Positions 9,314 through 17,999 are shown, counted from the first letter of the stretch. The stretch: 64,000 nt of DNA from Bacillus_I endophytica_A (GCF_026790145.1 NZ_JALAMS010000012.1:1-64000), one strand, 5' to 3'. Notes: generated by a model not told the origin, from the sequence alone. A program made the numbers and translations.

Positions 9314-9789
9314 ATATAAGAATTGGACAAGGATTTGACGTTCATAAATTTGCAGAAGATCGTCCTCTTATTATAGGTGGAGTAAATGTTCCACATGATA
9401 AAGGCCTTATTGGGCATTCAGACGCAGATGTATTGCTTCATGCAATCTCAGATGCAATTTTAGGGGCAGTTGGAGAAGGAGATATCGGTAAGCATTTTCC
9501 TGATACGGATGAAGCATTTAAGAATGCTGATTCAGCTAAATTACTTCAGCATGTTTGGGCAATTGTAGAAGAAAAGGGTTATACATTAGGAAACTTAGAT
9601 TGTACAATCATTGCTCAGAAACCGAAAATGGCTCCATATATTGAAGAGATTAGAGCACGCATTGCTGAGCTATTAAAAGCAACAAAAGATCAAATCAATG
9701 TAAAAGCTACAACAACAGAGAAATTAGGGTTTACAGGACGTGAGGAAGGGATTGCTTCACAGGCAGCAGTTCTTTTACAAGGGAAATAA
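9310..9789 (+). CDS. ispF: IspF, MECDP synthase
   Basis: Cyclises CDP-ME 2-phosphate to 2-C-methyl-D-erythritol 2,4-cyclodiphosphate. It is a 159-residue trimeric zinc enzyme. The metal ligands appear in GFDVHKF and HSDADVLLHAISDAILGA, and the C-terminal KATTTEKLGFTGREEG block is typical. Its start overlaps the end of ispD. Confidence 0.96.
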   Translation: MNIRIGQGFDVHKFAEDRPLIIGGVNVPHDKGLIGHSDADVLLHAISDAILGAVGEGDIGKHFPDTDEAFKNADSAKLLQHVWAIVEEKGYTLGNLDCTIIAQKPKMAPYIEEIRARIAELLKATKDQINVKATTTEKLGFTGREEGIASQAAVLLQGK

Positions 9790-9800
9790 TTTTACAGAGT

Positions 9801-9828
9801 TTGAAAGATAAGCATTTGGTGATAAAAT
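9801..9828 (+). promoter_or_regulatory. Candidate gltX promoter
   Basis: TTGAAA (9801-9806), a 16-bp spacer and TAAAAT (9823-9828), about 85 bases before the gltX start. A plausible sigma-A site. Other AT-rich alternatives exist in the same gap. Confidence 0.45.
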
Positions 9829-9913
9829 AGGCATATTACTATATCATTTCTAAAAGCATATAGCAAAAATTTTTATACTGCATTTATACGTAAATTACTG
9901 GAGGTTGAGTTTC

Positions 9914-11371
9914 ATGTCAAACGAAGTTCGCGTACGTTATGCACCTAGTCCAACAGGTCATTTACATATCGGAAACGCAAGAACAGCGCTTTTTAACTAT
10001 TTATTTGCAAGAGGACACAACGGTAAATTTATTATCCGTATTGAAGATACTGACCAAAAACGTAACATTAAAGGTGGAGAAGAAAGCCAACTTCAATACT
10101 TAAAATGGTTAGGTATTGAATGGGACGAAAGCATTGACGTTGGTGGCGAATATGGTCCATATCGTCAGTCAGAGCGCAATGACATTTATGCAAAATATAC
10201 AAAACAGCTTATGGAGAACGAGCAAGCTTATTATTGCTACTGTACGGAAGAAGAGCTAGAAGCAGAACGCGAAGCTCAAATTGCGGAAGGCAAGCCACCT
10301 CGTTATTCTAATAAATGTCGTCATCTTACAGCAGAAGATCGTGCAGCGCTAGAGGCAGAAGGTCGTAAACCAAGCATTCGTTTCAAAGTGCCAGAAGGGC
10401 GCGTATTCAAATTCGATGACATGGTAAAAGGCGAAGTTGCATTTGAATCAGATGGTATTGGTGACTTTGTTATAGTGAAAAAAGATGGTATTCCAACATA
10501 TAACTATGCGGTTGCTATTGATGATCATCTTATGAAAATGTCTCACGTTCTTCGCGGTGATGATCATATTTCAAATACACCAAAGCAACTTATGATTTAT
10601 GATGCATTCGGATGGGGAGCACCAAAATTTGGTCATATGACGCTTATTGTTAATGAAAGCCGTCGTAAACTGAGTAAGCGTGATGAGTCTATCATCCAAT
10701 TTATTGAACAATACAAAGACCTTGGTTATCTTCCTGAAGCATTATTTAACTTTATTACTCTACTTGGTTGGTCACCAGAAGGAGAAGAAGAGCTATTCAC
10801 AAAAGAACAGTTTATTGAAATCTTTGACCCAAGTCGTTTATCAAAATCACCGGCTCTTTTCGATATGAAAAAGCTAAAATGGATGAACAATCAATACATT
10901 AAAGAACTTTCAACAGATGAAGTTGTTAATCTTGCTTTACCACACCTTGTTAAAGCAGGTAAAGTAAAAGAAGAGATGAGTGACCAAGAAAAGCAATGGG
11001 TATATGATGTAATTGCTCTTTACAAAGACCAACTAAGCTTTGGAGCGGAAATTATTGAGCTTACAGATTTGTTCTTTAGAACATCTATTGAGTATGATGA
11101 AGAAGCACAAGAAGTGCTAAATGAAGAACAAGTACCAGAAGTAATGCAGGCCTTTGCCCAGGAAATTAACAGCCTTGAAGATTTTGAGCCAGCAAGTATT
11201 AAAAGTTCGATTAAAGCTGTTCAAAAAGCAACAGGACATAAAGGCAAAAAGCTATTCATGCCAATCCGTGTTGCAACAACTGGTCAAACTCATGGGCCAG
11301 AACTTCCACAGGCAATTGCACTTTTAGGAAAAGAAACAGTACTTGCTCGTTTAGAAGGAGCAGTAAAATAA
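9914..11371 (+). CDS. gltX: Glutamyl-tRNA synthetase
   Basis: Charges tRNA-Glu, and in Bacillus also mischarges tRNA-Gln for the amidotransferase route. At 485 residues it is normal length. The class I signatures are HIGH (as HLHIGNARTA) and KMSKS (as KLSKRDE). A SWIM-type zinc region CYCTEEE...CRHL is also present. ATG at 9914 is chosen over the TTG at 9905 because GGAGG ends only one base before that TTG. Confidence 0.96.
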   Translation: MSNEVRVRYAPSPTGHLHIGNARTALFNYLFARGHNGKFIIRIEDTDQKRNIKGGEESQLQYLKWLGIEWDESIDVGGEYGPYRQSERNDIYAKYTKQLMENEQAYYCYCTEEELEAEREAQIAEGKPPRYSNKCRHLTAEDRAALEAEGRKPSIRFKVPEGRVFKFDDMVKGEVAFESDGIGDFVIVKKDGIPTYNYAVAIDDHLMKMSHVLRGDDHISNTPKQLMIYDAFGWGAPKFGHMTLIVNESRRKLSKRDESIIQFIEQYKDLGYLPEALFNFITLLGWSPEGEEELFTKEQFIEIFDPSRLSKSPALFDMKKLKWMNNQYIKELSTDEVVNLALPHLVKAGKVKEEMSDQEKQWVYDVIALYKDQLSFGAEIIELTDLFFRTSIEYDEEAQEVLNEEQVPEVMQAFAQEINSLEDFEPASIKSSIKAVQKATGHKGKKLFMPIRVATTGQTHGPELPQAIALLGKETVLARLEGAVK

Positions 11372-11395
11372 ATTACTAATTTTTGCGCAAAATAG

Positions 11396-11424
11396 TTAAC
11401 ATCTCATTCATTCTGTAATATAGT
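11396..11424 (+). promoter_or_regulatory. Promoter of the cysE-cysS T-box transcript
   Basis: TTAACA (11396-11401), a 17-bp spacer and TATAGT (11419-11424). It sits just upstream of the T-box leader, at the right distance to start it. Confidence 0.65.
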
Positions 11425-11449
11425 GAACCATATCATTATTAAAACGTTG

Positions 11450-11687
11450 AGAAGGAGAAGTAAAAAACATTCCCATATTAGAGAGAGTCACCAAAGGCTG
11501 AAAGTGACTTATGGTTTTAATGTTTTTGAAATGCACCTTTGAGTCCTTTGCCCAAACATTTTATGGAGTAGGCAAAGGCGGATTCTCTTCCGTTATTAGA
11601 GTAGAGCAGAGGCTTTATTAGCCTAAGCAGAGTGGAACCGCGCGAACGAAGCGTCTCTGTGTCATATGACACAGAGACGCTTTTTTA
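11450..11687 (+). promoter_or_regulatory. T-box leader (cysteine type) controlling cysE-cysS
   Basis: A tRNA-sensing leader. The T-box core AGTGGAACCGCG lies near 11631-11642. The Stem I landmarks are AGAGAG and GGCTGAAAG near 11480-11505. The likely specifier codon is TGC (11532-11534), preceded by GAAA and followed by A, as is usual. TGC codes for cysteine, which agrees with cysS downstream. Uncharged tRNA-Cys would stabilise the antiterminator. The stem assignment was made by eye. Confidence 0.88.
11650..11687 (+). terminator. T-box terminator before cysE
   Basis: A perfect long palindrome (11651-11680, arms of about 15 bases meeting at CATATG) is followed by six T. Its 5' arm is adjacent to the T-box sequence, so it competes with the antiterminator. 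Confidence 0.9.
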
Positions 11688-11715
11688 GTAGAGAAAAACA
11701 TAGAGGGGGAGAAAT

Positions 11716-12384
11716 GTGTTAAAGCTACTGAAAGAAGATATTGACGTTGTTTTTGAGCAAGATCCTGCAGCAAGAAGTTATATTGAAGTGATTTTAACGT
11801 ATTCAGGTTTACATGCTATATGGGCACATCGCGTTGCCCATGCTTTTCATCGACGCAGATGGTTCTTTTTAGCTCGCATAATTGCTCAAATTAGCCGTTT
11901 CTTCACAGGAGTTGAAATTCATCCTGGCGCGCGGATTGGTCATCGTTTCTTTATTGACCATGGTATGGGAGTTGTTATTGGAGAAACGTGTGAAATAGGG
12001 GATAATGTGACGGTGTACCAAGGCGTTACTCTCGGAGGAACAGGGAAAGAAAAAGGCAAGCGTCATCCAACAATTAAAGATAATGTATTAATTGCAACAG
12101 GAGCAAAAGTGCTTGGTTCTATCGTTATTGAAGAAAATTCAAAGGTAGGAGCGGGTTCTGTTGTTCTAAAAGATGTTCCAAGTAACTCTACTGTTGTAGG
12201 TATTCCAGGAAGAGCGGTTATTCAAGATGGCATAAAAGTTAATAAAGATTTAAATCACTCTGATTTACCAAACCCAGTAGCGGATCGTTTTAAAGAATTA
12301 GAAGAAGAAATTAAAAGACTTCAACAAGAAGTTAAAGAGCTAAAAGAAGAAGGGAAGAAAAAACATGACAATCAAGTTATATAA
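11716..12384 (+). CDS. cysE: Serine O-acetyltransferase
   Basis: First step of cysteine synthesis: serine plus acetyl-CoA gives O-acetylserine. The 222 residues have an N-terminal helical domain and a left-handed beta-helix of hexapeptide repeats (HPGARIGHRFFIDHGMGVVIGE, GVTLGGTG). The charged coiled tail is rich in Glu/Lys. The start is GTG behind GGGGGAG. Its 3' end overlaps cysS by 20 bp. Expression depends on the T-box. Confidence 0.94.
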   Translation: MLKLLKEDIDVVFEQDPAARSYIEVILTYSGLHAIWAHRVAHAFHRRRWFFLARIIAQISRFFTGVEIHPGARIGHRFFIDHGMGVVIGETCEIGDNVTVYQGVTLGGTGKEKGKRHPTIKDNVLIATGAKVLGSIVIEENSKVGAGSVVLKDVPSNSTVVGIPGRAVIQDGIKVNKDLNHSDLPNPVADRFKELEEEIKRLQQEVKELKEEGKKKHDNQVI

Positions 12385-13768
12385 TACGTTAACACGCCAA
12401 AAAGAAATTTTTACTCCACTTGAAGAAAACAAAGTAAAAATGTACGTATGCGGACCAACAGTGTATAACTATATTCATATTGGAAATGCAAGACCTGCCA
12501 TTGTGTTTGATACAGTTCGCCGTTATTTAGAATATAGAGGGTATGACGTGCAATACGTTTCTAACTTTACAGATGTTGATGATAAATTAATCAAAGCAGC
12601 AAATGAGCTTGGAGAAGAAGTTCCGACTATTGCTGAGCGTTTTATTAAAGCTTACTTTGAGGATACGGAAGCATTAGGATGCAAAAAAGCGGATGTTCAT
12701 CCACGTGTAACAGAGAATATGGATACAATTATTGAATTTATTGAAATGCTAATTGATAAAGGGTTTGCTTATGAAGCGGGTGGAGATGTTTACTATAAAA
12801 CACGTAAGTTTGATGGATATGGAAAACTATCTCATCAATCAATTGATGAACTGCGTTCCGGAGCACGTATTGGAGTTGGTGAGAAGAAAGACGATCCACT
12901 AGATTTCACGCTTTGGAAAGAAGCAAAAGACGGAGAAATTAGCTGGGACAGTCCATGGGGGAAAGGTCGTCCTGGTTGGCACATTGAGTGCTCAGCAATG
13001 GCGCGTAAATACTTAGGAGACACAATTGATATTCATGCAGGGGGGCAAGATTTATCATTCCCTCATCATGAGAACGAAATCGCTCAATCTGAAGCAGCAA
13101 CAGGAAAAGAATTTGCAAAGTACTGGCTTCATAATGGGTATATTAATATTGATAACGAGAAAATGTCTAAATCGCTTGGTAACTTTGTTCTTGTGCACGA
13201 TATTTTAAAAGAAATTGAGCCTTCTTTACTTCGTTTCTTTATGTTAACTGTTCAATATCGCCATCCAATTAATTATAATCAAGAACTTCTAGAAGATACA
13301 AAAAGAGGACTTGAAAGAATTCAAACAGCATATGAAAATGTGCAACATCGATTAGAACATTCAACAAACTTAGCGATTCAAGATAAGCAGTGGGAAGATA
13401 AAATCGCAGAACTTCATCAATCTTTTGTAACAGAAATGGATGATGATTTTAATACAGCAAATGCTATTTCTGTTCTCTTTGAGCTATCAAAACAAGCAAA
13501 TCTTTACCTTGCAGAAGAAAATACATCAGAAGCTGTTTTAGAAGCGTTTATCAAAGAATTTGAAACAATCACTGGTGTATTAGGAGTAGAACTAGCAGGC
13601 AAAGACGAAGAGCTTTTAGACGAGGAAATTGAGCAACTTCTTGAGGAACGCATTCAAGCACGTAAGGACCGCAACTTCCAGCGAGCAGATGAGATTCGTG
13701 ATGAATTAAAGAGTCGAAATATCATTCTTGAAGATACGTCACAAGGCACACGTTGGAAAAGAGGGTAA
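12365..13768 (+). CDS. cysS: Cysteinyl-tRNA synthetase
   Basis: Class I synthetase for tRNA-Cys, 467 residues. Signatures are HIGN (YIHIGNARPA) and KMSKS (EKMSKSLGN). The zinc ligands are the early cysteine in YVCGPTVY, the WHIECS cysteine, and the histidine in FPHHENE. It overlaps the end of cysE, and the T-box upstream links its expression to tRNA-Cys charging. Confidence 0.96.
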   Translation: MTIKLYNTLTRQKEIFTPLEENKVKMYVCGPTVYNYIHIGNARPAIVFDTVRRYLEYRGYDVQYVSNFTDVDDKLIKAANELGEEVPTIAERFIKAYFEDTEALGCKKADVHPRVTENMDTIIEFIEMLIDKGFAYEAGGDVYYKTRKFDGYGKLSHQSIDELRSGARIGVGEKKDDPLDFTLWKEAKDGEISWDSPWGKGRPGWHIECSAMARKYLGDTIDIHAGGQDLSFPHHENEIAQSEAATGKEFAKYWLHNGYINIDNEKMSKSLGNFVLVHDILKEIEPSLLRFFMLTVQYRHPINYNQELLEDTKRGLERIQTAYENVQHRLEHSTNLAIQDKQWEDKIAELHQSFVTEMDDDFNTANAISVLFELSKQANLYLAEENTSEAVLEAFIKEFETITGVLGVELAGKDEELLDEEIEQLLEERIQARKDRNFQRADEIRDELKSRNIILEDTSQGTRWKRG

Positions 13769-13770
13769 GT

Positions 13771-14187
13771 ATGTTAGACAACCAAATAGAAGTAAAACAA
13801 TTAAACAGTCTTGCATTGGCTTATATGGGAGATGCAGTATTTGATCAGTATATACGTCATCATCTCCTGTTGAAAGGCAGTGTACGACCAAATATGCTAC
13901 ACAGACAGGCAAAAGAATATGTATCAGCACGAGCACAGGCGAAGATTGTTCATCAGCTACTAGATGAAAGATTCTTAACTGAGGAAGAACAAGCCGTCTT
14001 AAGAAGAGGCCGGAATGCTAAATCAGGAAGTGTTCCAAAGCATACAGATGTACAAACGTATCGCTATAGCACAGCATTTGAAGCTGTGCTTGGCTATCTT
14101 TATCTTGGCAGTCAACAAGAACGCGTAACTGAAATTGTTGAGAAAGCCATTATGATTATTGAAAGGAGTGAAGAAAACGGTGAGTGA
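13771..14187 (+). CDS. mrnC: Mini-ribonuclease III
   Basis: Matures 23S rRNA ends in Bacillus. The 138 residues contain only the RNase III catalytic domain (LALAYMGDAVFDQYIRHHLL with the catalytic acidic residues) and no dsRNA-binding domain. ATG at 13771 is chosen because GAGGG ends five bases upstream. An in-frame TTG at 13753 lies inside cysS and lacks a site. Confidence 0.92.
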   Translation: MLDNQIEVKQLNSLALAYMGDAVFDQYIRHHLLLKGSVRPNMLHRQAKEYVSARAQAKIVHQLLDERFLTEEEQAVLRRGRNAKSGSVPKHTDVQTYRYSTAFEAVLGYLYLGSQQERVTEIVEKAIMIIERSEENGE

Positions 14188-14929
14188 GAATCAAGAATTT
14201 ATTGCCGGTAAAAATCCTGTCTTAGAAGCTTTAAAAGCAGAGCGAGACATTAATAAGATTTGGATTGCAGAAGGTTCACAGCGTGGCCAAATGCAACAAG
14301 TTATCAATACAGCTAAACAAAAGAAGGTGCTTGTTCAATTTGTTCCAAAAAAGAAAATTGATCAGCTAGTAGATGCAAACCATCAAGGAGTTGTTGCTCT
14401 TGTTGCTGCATATCAGTATGCGGAGATTGATGACATGTTTGCATTAGCAGAGAAGAAGAATGAAACACCGTTTTTCCTATTATTAGACGAGCTTGAAGAT
14501 CCTCATAATTTAGGATCTATTATGAGAACAGCTGATGCTGTTGGCGCACATGGAATCATTATTCCAAAACGCCGTTCTGTAAGCTTAACAGCAACAGTTG
14601 CTAAAGCTTCTACAGGAGCTATTGAACATATCCCCGTTTCACGTGTAACAAATTTAGCTCGAACAATTGATGAATTGAAGGATCGCGGAATTTGGTTTTT
14701 TGGAACAGATGCTAAAGGAGCAGAAGATTACCGCACAATGGATGGGAAAATGCCGCTCTGTTTAATTATCGGCAGTGAAGGCAAGGGAATGAGTCGTCTT
14801 GTCAAAGATAAATGTGATTTTCTTATCAAACTTCCTATGGTTGGTCATGTAACATCCTTAAATGCTTCGGTTGCAGCAAGTCTGCTTATGTATGAAGTTC
14901 ATCGCAAACGTCATCCACTAGGTAGCTAA
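14180..14929 (+). CDS. rlmB: 23S rRNA 2'-O-methyltransferase RlmB/YacO (SpoU family)
   Basis: SPOUT-class RNA methyltransferase, probably acting on a guanosine of 23S rRNA. The N-terminal substrate-binding domain begins FIAGKNPVLEALK. The catalytic knot motifs are LDELEDPHNLGSIMRTA, IIGSEGKGMS and LPMVGHVTSLNASVAASLLMYE. GTG at 14180 gives 249 residues, the usual length, with AAGGAGTG nine bases upstream. It overlaps mrnC by 8 bp. Confidence 0.93.
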   Translation: MSENQEFIAGKNPVLEALKAERDINKIWIAEGSQRGQMQQVINTAKQKKVLVQFVPKKKIDQLVDANHQGVVALVAAYQYAEIDDMFALAEKKNETPFFLLLDELEDPHNLGSIMRTADAVGAHGIIIPKRRSVSLTATVAKASTGAIEHIPVSRVTNLARTIDELKDRGIWFFGTDAKGAEDYRTMDGKMPLCLIIGSEGKGMSRLVKDKCDFLIKLPMVGHVTSLNASVAASLLMYEVHRKRHPLGS

Positions 14930-14931
14930 AC

Positions 14932-15444
14932 ATGGAGAATATACTTCTTGTTGATGGTTACAACATTATTGGAGCATGGCCAGAGCTAAGAAGCTTACGA
15001 GACAAAGACTTAGAAAGTGCAAGAGATATTCTTATCGAGAAGCTAGCGGAGTATCGTGCATATACAGGGTACCAAGTTCTAGTTGTTTTTGATGCACATA
15101 TGGTACCTGGATTGGAAAAAAAGCGACATACACATAAAGTGAAAGTGATTTTCACGAAAGAGAATGAGACAGCGGATGAATGTATTGAAAAGTTAGCAAG
15201 CGAACTTAACAATATCAAAACACAGATTCATGTTGCGACATCTGATTTTACGGAACAATGGGTGATATTTGGCCAAGGGGCTCTAAGAAAATCTGCTCGT
15301 GAACTTCGCAATGAAGTCATTGAAATTGAAGGGGAAATTAAAAAAAATGTCGATATTATTCGAGAAAAAAAACCAATAAGCCGGATTACCCTTTCAGATC
15401 AAGTATCCGAAGTGTTCGAAAAATGGCGAAGAGGGGAAAAGTAG
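14932..15444 (+). CDS. rae1: NYN-domain ribonuclease (YacP/Rae1)
   Basis: PIN-like NYN endonuclease. The B. subtilis homologue Rae1 cleaves mRNA in the ribosomal A site. At 170 residues it is full length. It begins ILLVDGYNIIGAWP and contains conserved acidic residues (VVFDAH, ETADECIEKLA, VATSDFTEQ). It starts two bases after rlmB ends, so translation is coupled. Confidence 0.9.
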   Translation: MENILLVDGYNIIGAWPELRSLRDKDLESARDILIEKLAEYRAYTGYQVLVVFDAHMVPGLEKKRHTHKVKVIFTKENETADECIEKLASELNNIKTQIHVATSDFTEQWVIFGQGALRKSARELRNEVIEIEGEIKKNVDIIREKKPISRITLSDQVSEVFEKWRRGEK

Positions 15445-15486
15445 TAAAAAAATTTAGAAAATATCTCTTTTTTCACACAATTCCGT

Positions 15487-15515
15487 TTGTCAAGTGAGAG
15501 TATCTACTGTATAAT
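15487..15515 (+). promoter_or_regulatory. Sigma-A promoter of sigH
   Basis: TTGTCA (15487-15492), an exact 17-bp spacer and TATAAT (15510-15515), 34 bases before the GTG start. In B. subtilis the sigH promoter is sigma-A dependent and repressed by AbrB. The AT-rich flank fits, but AbrB sites cannot be assigned by eye. Confidence 0.85.
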
Positions 15516-15548
15516 ATTGCTATCTACTGCGCGTTCGGGGGGATCGAT

Positions 15549-16199
15549 GTGGGCTTAAAACTTAGTTCAAAAGAAAGCGTTCAGTTACAACGTCAAGAAG
15601 ATGAATTGGTTGTAGAGTTGGTTCACAGTGGTAATAGCGAAGCATTAGATTACTTGATTCACAAATACCGAAATTTTGTAAGAGCAAAAGCAAGATCGTA
15701 TTTTTTAATAGGGGCAGACAGAGAAGATATTGTACAAGAAGGCATGATTGGACTTTACAAAGCCATCCGTGATTTTAGGGAAGATAAGCTATCATCTTTT
15801 AAAGCTTTTGCTGAGCTCTGTATTACAAGGCAGATCATTACGGCTATCAAAACAGCAACTCGACAAAAGCATATTCCGCTTAATTCTTATATATCATTGG
15901 ACAAGCCTATTTATGACGAGGAATCAGACCGTACGCTTATGGATATTATTTCAGGAGCTAAGATTATGAATCCTGAAGAACTGATTATTAACCAAGAGAA
16001 GTTCGACGATATTGAACTTAAGATGGCTGAACTTCTAAGTGATTTGGAAAGAAAAGTACTTGTCCTTTATCTTGATGGACAATCTTATCAAGAAATTTCC
16101 GAAGAGCTAAATCGTCATGTAAAATCGATTGACAATGCCTTACAGCGCGTCAAACGTAAGTTAGAGAGATATTTAGAATTAAGAGAGATAACCTTATAA
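15549..16199 (+). CDS. sigH: RNA polymerase sigma-H (early sporulation/competence)
   Basis: Alternative sigma-70 family factor for the transition state and sporulation onset. At 216 residues it is close to the 218 of B. subtilis. Region 2 is intact (HKYRNFVRAKARSYFLIGADREDIVQEGMIGLYKAIRDF), and region 4 has a helix-turn-helix (LDGQSYQEISEELNRHVKSIDNALQR). The start is GTG. The overlapping ATG two bases earlier opens a four-codon frame only. Its presence implies an endospore-former or close relative. Confidence 0.96.
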   Translation: MGLKLSSKESVQLQRQEDELVVELVHSGNSEALDYLIHKYRNFVRAKARSYFLIGADREDIVQEGMIGLYKAIRDFREDKLSSFKAFAELCITRQIITAIKTATRQKHIPLNSYISLDKPIYDEESDRTLMDIISGAKIMNPEELIINQEKFDDIELKMAELLSDLERKVLVLYLDGQSYQEISEELNRHVKSIDNALQRVKRKLERYLELREITL

Positions 16200-16203
16200 A
16201 AAA

Positions 16204-16245
16204 GTCGACATGGCATTCTTATAGAATGCCATGTTGACATTTATT
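16204..16245 (+). terminator. Hairpin after sigH
   Basis: A 15-bp stem (16204-16218 with 16224-16238, one G-T pair) is followed by ATTTATT. It probably ends the sigH transcript, although the T tract is weak. Its 3' arm contains the TTGACA of the next promoter. Confidence 0.65.
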
Positions 16246-16263
16246 GTGTAATTATGATACTTT
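16234..16263 (+). promoter_or_regulatory. Candidate promoter for rpmG-secE
   Basis: A consensus TTGACA (16234-16239), an 18-bp spacer and TACTTT (16258-16263). The -35 is perfect and the -10 is moderate. It overlaps the 3' arm of the sigH hairpin. Confidence 0.5.
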
Positions 16264-16316
16264 TTTAAGGATATTATATGTTATACCCATGGGTATTATG
16301 ATAACAGGTGATAAAG

Positions 16317-16466
16317 ATGCGTAAAAAATCTGTTTTGGCTTGTTCTGCTTGTGGAAGTCGTAACTATTCTACAATGAAAAATAGCAGTGCGGCAGGGGAC
16401 AGGCTTGAAATTAAGAAGTTTTGCAAAACGTGTAACAGCCATACGGCACATTTAGAAACAAAATAG
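16317..16466 (+). CDS. rpmG: Ribosomal protein L33 (zinc-binding form)
   Basis: Small 50S protein of 49 residues (MRKKSVLACSACGSRNYS...CKTCNSHTAHLETK). Two CxxC pairs mark the zinc-dependent paralogue. Zinc-independent versions are usually induced by zinc starvation elsewhere in Bacillus genomes. It stands before secE and nusG, as in B. subtilis. Confidence 0.93.
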   Translation: MRKKSVLACSACGSRNYSTMKNSSAAGDRLEIKKFCKTCNSHTAHLETK

Positions 16467-16504
16467 ATTGATTCTACCCCTTTTCAACTGGAGGTTTCGT
16501 TTTA

Positions 16505-16684
16505 ATGAAACGAATTGGAAGCTTTTTTAAAGACGTAATACGCGAAATGAAAAAAGTCAGCTGGCCAACAAAAAAAGAATTAACTCGTTATACCATTACA
16601 GTTGTGACGACTGTAATTGTCATGACAGCGTTCTTTGCTGTAGTAGATCTAGGAATTTCTTCATTAATCCGATTGATTCCTTGA
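16505..16684 (+). CDS. secE: SecE, preprotein translocase subunit
   Basis: Essential small clamp around SecY. The 59 residues have a cytoplasmic amphipathic part containing the conserved EMKKVSWPTKKEL motif, then one transmembrane helix (TVVTTVIVMTAFFAVVDLGI). The site GGAGG lies upstream. It acts in the membrane with the SecY encoded at 42591. Confidence 0.93.
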   Translation: MKRIGSFFKDVIREMKKVSWPTKKELTRYTITVVTTVIVMTAFFAVVDLGISSLIRLIP

Positions 16685-16699
16685 ATAAGTAATGAATAA

Positions 16700-16756
16700 A
16701 CATGGTATAATACAAAATAGATAAGCTATGTGAAAAGCCCGGAGACGGGTTTTTTA
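16700..16756 (+). promoter_or_regulatory. Extended -10 promoter and short attenuator before nusG
   Basis: TGGTATAAT (-10 at 16706-16711 with a TG extension) has a poor -35 (TTGAAT, 19-bp spacing). Just downstream, the small hairpin CCCG-GAGA-CGGG (16738-16749) is followed by six T. This is terminator-like and lies between the promoter and nusG, so it may attenuate. Confidence 0.6.
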
Positions 16757-16817
16757 ATTTGTCTTAAAATAGTTTCACTTCGAGTGAGTGGGAGGGAAAG
16801 GACGGAGGTCCTCAGCA

Positions 16818-17354
16818 ATGGAGAAAAACTGGTACGTTGTTCATACCTATTCTGGTTATGAAAACAAAGTGAAAGCCAATTTAGAAAAGCGTGTCGAATC
16901 AATGGGCATGCAAGATAAAATCTTCCGTGTAATCGTACCGGAAGAAGAAGAAACAGAAACAAAGAACAACAAAACAAAAGTAACGAAGAAGAAAGTATTC
17001 CCAGGTTATGTGTTAGTAGAAATTGTCATGACAGATGATTCTTGGTACGTAGTACGAAATACACCTGGTGTTACGGGTTTCGTTGGGTCAACAGGTTCAG
17101 GATCAAAACCAACCCCATTATTACCGGAAGAATCAGAAGTAATTCTGAAAAGAATGGGTATGGAGCATGAGAAAGTAGATCTTGGTTTTGAACTTAAAGA
17201 GGTTGTTATGGTGAAAGAAGGACCATTTGCAAACTTTGAAGGAACAATTGAAGAAATTGACTTTGATAAAAAGAAAATTAAAGTACTTGTTAACATGTTT
17301 GGTCGTGAAACACCTGTCGAACTTGATTTCCACCAGATTGATAAGATTGAATAG
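16818..17354 (+). CDS. nusG: NusG, transcription elongation/pausing factor
   Basis: Binds the RNA polymerase clamp and, through its KOW domain, ribosomal S10. The 178 residues comprise an NGN domain (MEKNWYVVHTYSGYENKVK) and a C-terminal KOW domain (VKEGPFANFEGTIEEID). ATG at 16818 is preferred over the earlier GTG frame because the protein family begins here and CGGAGG sits upstream. Confidence 0.96.
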   Translation: MEKNWYVVHTYSGYENKVKANLEKRVESMGMQDKIFRVIVPEEEETETKNNKTKVTKKKVFPGYVLVEIVMTDDSWYVVRNTPGVTGFVGSTGSGSKPTPLLPEESEVILKRMGMEHEKVDLGFELKEVVMVKEGPFANFEGTIEEIDFDKKKIKVLVNMFGRETPVELDFHQIDKIE

Positions 17355-17408
17355 AAAGAGATTTAATGTGCTCTGAGACGATGACCTAGAAATTTCCTCA
17401 TAAAAAAC

Positions 17409-17437
17409 TTGCATTTCTGTTGAAACAGTGGTAACAT
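17409..17437 (+). promoter_or_regulatory. Candidate rplK promoter
   Basis: TTGCAT (17409-17414), a 17-bp spacer and TAACAT (17432-17437). A second weaker candidate (TTGAGA with TTTATA) lies about 50 bases downstream. A GTCTCA/TGAGAC inverted repeat at about 17453-17469 sits between them. Confidence 0.5.
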
Positions 17438-17518
17438 TTCATAAGTCAGTACGTCTCAATTTTTGAGACTATACATTAAATATTCTTTATATTTTTTAAT
17501 ACGAGATAAAGAAGAATG

Positions 17519-17550
17519 AGTGGGAGGGGCTAATCCCCTATTACCACATC
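17519..17550 (+). promoter_or_regulatory. Probable L1-binding leader element before rplK
   Basis: The segment reads GTGGGAGG, a short stem-loop, then TTACCACATC. It resembles the L1 target in 23S rRNA helix 76-77, which carries GGTGGGAGG opposite TACCACC. A related copy precedes rplA at 18070. L1 excess could bind and repress translation. The assignment rests on motif resemblance and gene context. Confidence 0.6.
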
Positions 17551-17573
17551 ACGGACTTAAGGAGGTGTGTCTC

Positions 17574-17999
17574 GTGGCTAAAAAAGTAGTGAAAGTTGTA
17601 AAACTACAAATTCCTGCGGGCAAAGCAAACCCAGCTCCACCAGTTGGTCCAGCATTGGGTCAAGCAGGTGTAAACATCATGGGATTCTGTAAGGAGTTTA
17701 ACGCTCGTACAGCAGATCAAGCAGGATTGATCATTCCAGTTGAAATTTCGGTATTTGAGGACCGTTCATTTACATTCATTACGAAGACTCCTCCTGCTGC
17801 AGTATTACTTAAAAAAGCAGCTGGTATCGAGTCAGGTTCTGGTGAACCAAATCGTAACAAAGTAGCAACAGTGAAACGAGATAAAGTACGCGAGATTGCT
17901 GAAACGAAAATGCCAGACCTTAACGCAGCAGACGTAGAAGCGGCTATGCGTATGGTTGAAGGTACTGCTCGTAGCATGGGAATCGTTATCGAAGACTAA
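17574..17999 (+). CDS. rplK: Ribosomal protein L11
   Basis: 50S stalk-base protein of 141 residues, contacting the GTPase-associated 23S region and target of PrmA methylation. The hallmarks are VVKLQIPAGKANPAPPVGPALGQAGVNI and the C-terminal RNA-binding domain. GTG at 17574 follows AAGGAGGTG and gives the family length, whereas the earlier in-frame GTG at 17520 belongs to the L1-like leader. Confidence 0.96.
   Translation: MAKKVVKVVKLQIPAGKANPAPPVGPALGQAGVNIMGFCKEFNARTADQAGLIIPVEISVFEDRSFTFITKTPPAAVLLKKAAGIESGSGEPNRNKVATVKRDKVREIAETKMPDLNAADVEAAMRMVEGTARSMGIVIED

Noticed and set aside
17520..17573. Longer start for L11 (GTG at 17520)
   Set aside because: The added residues coincide with the L1-like leader motif. 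The GTG at 17574 has the proper AAGGAGGTG site and gives the family length.
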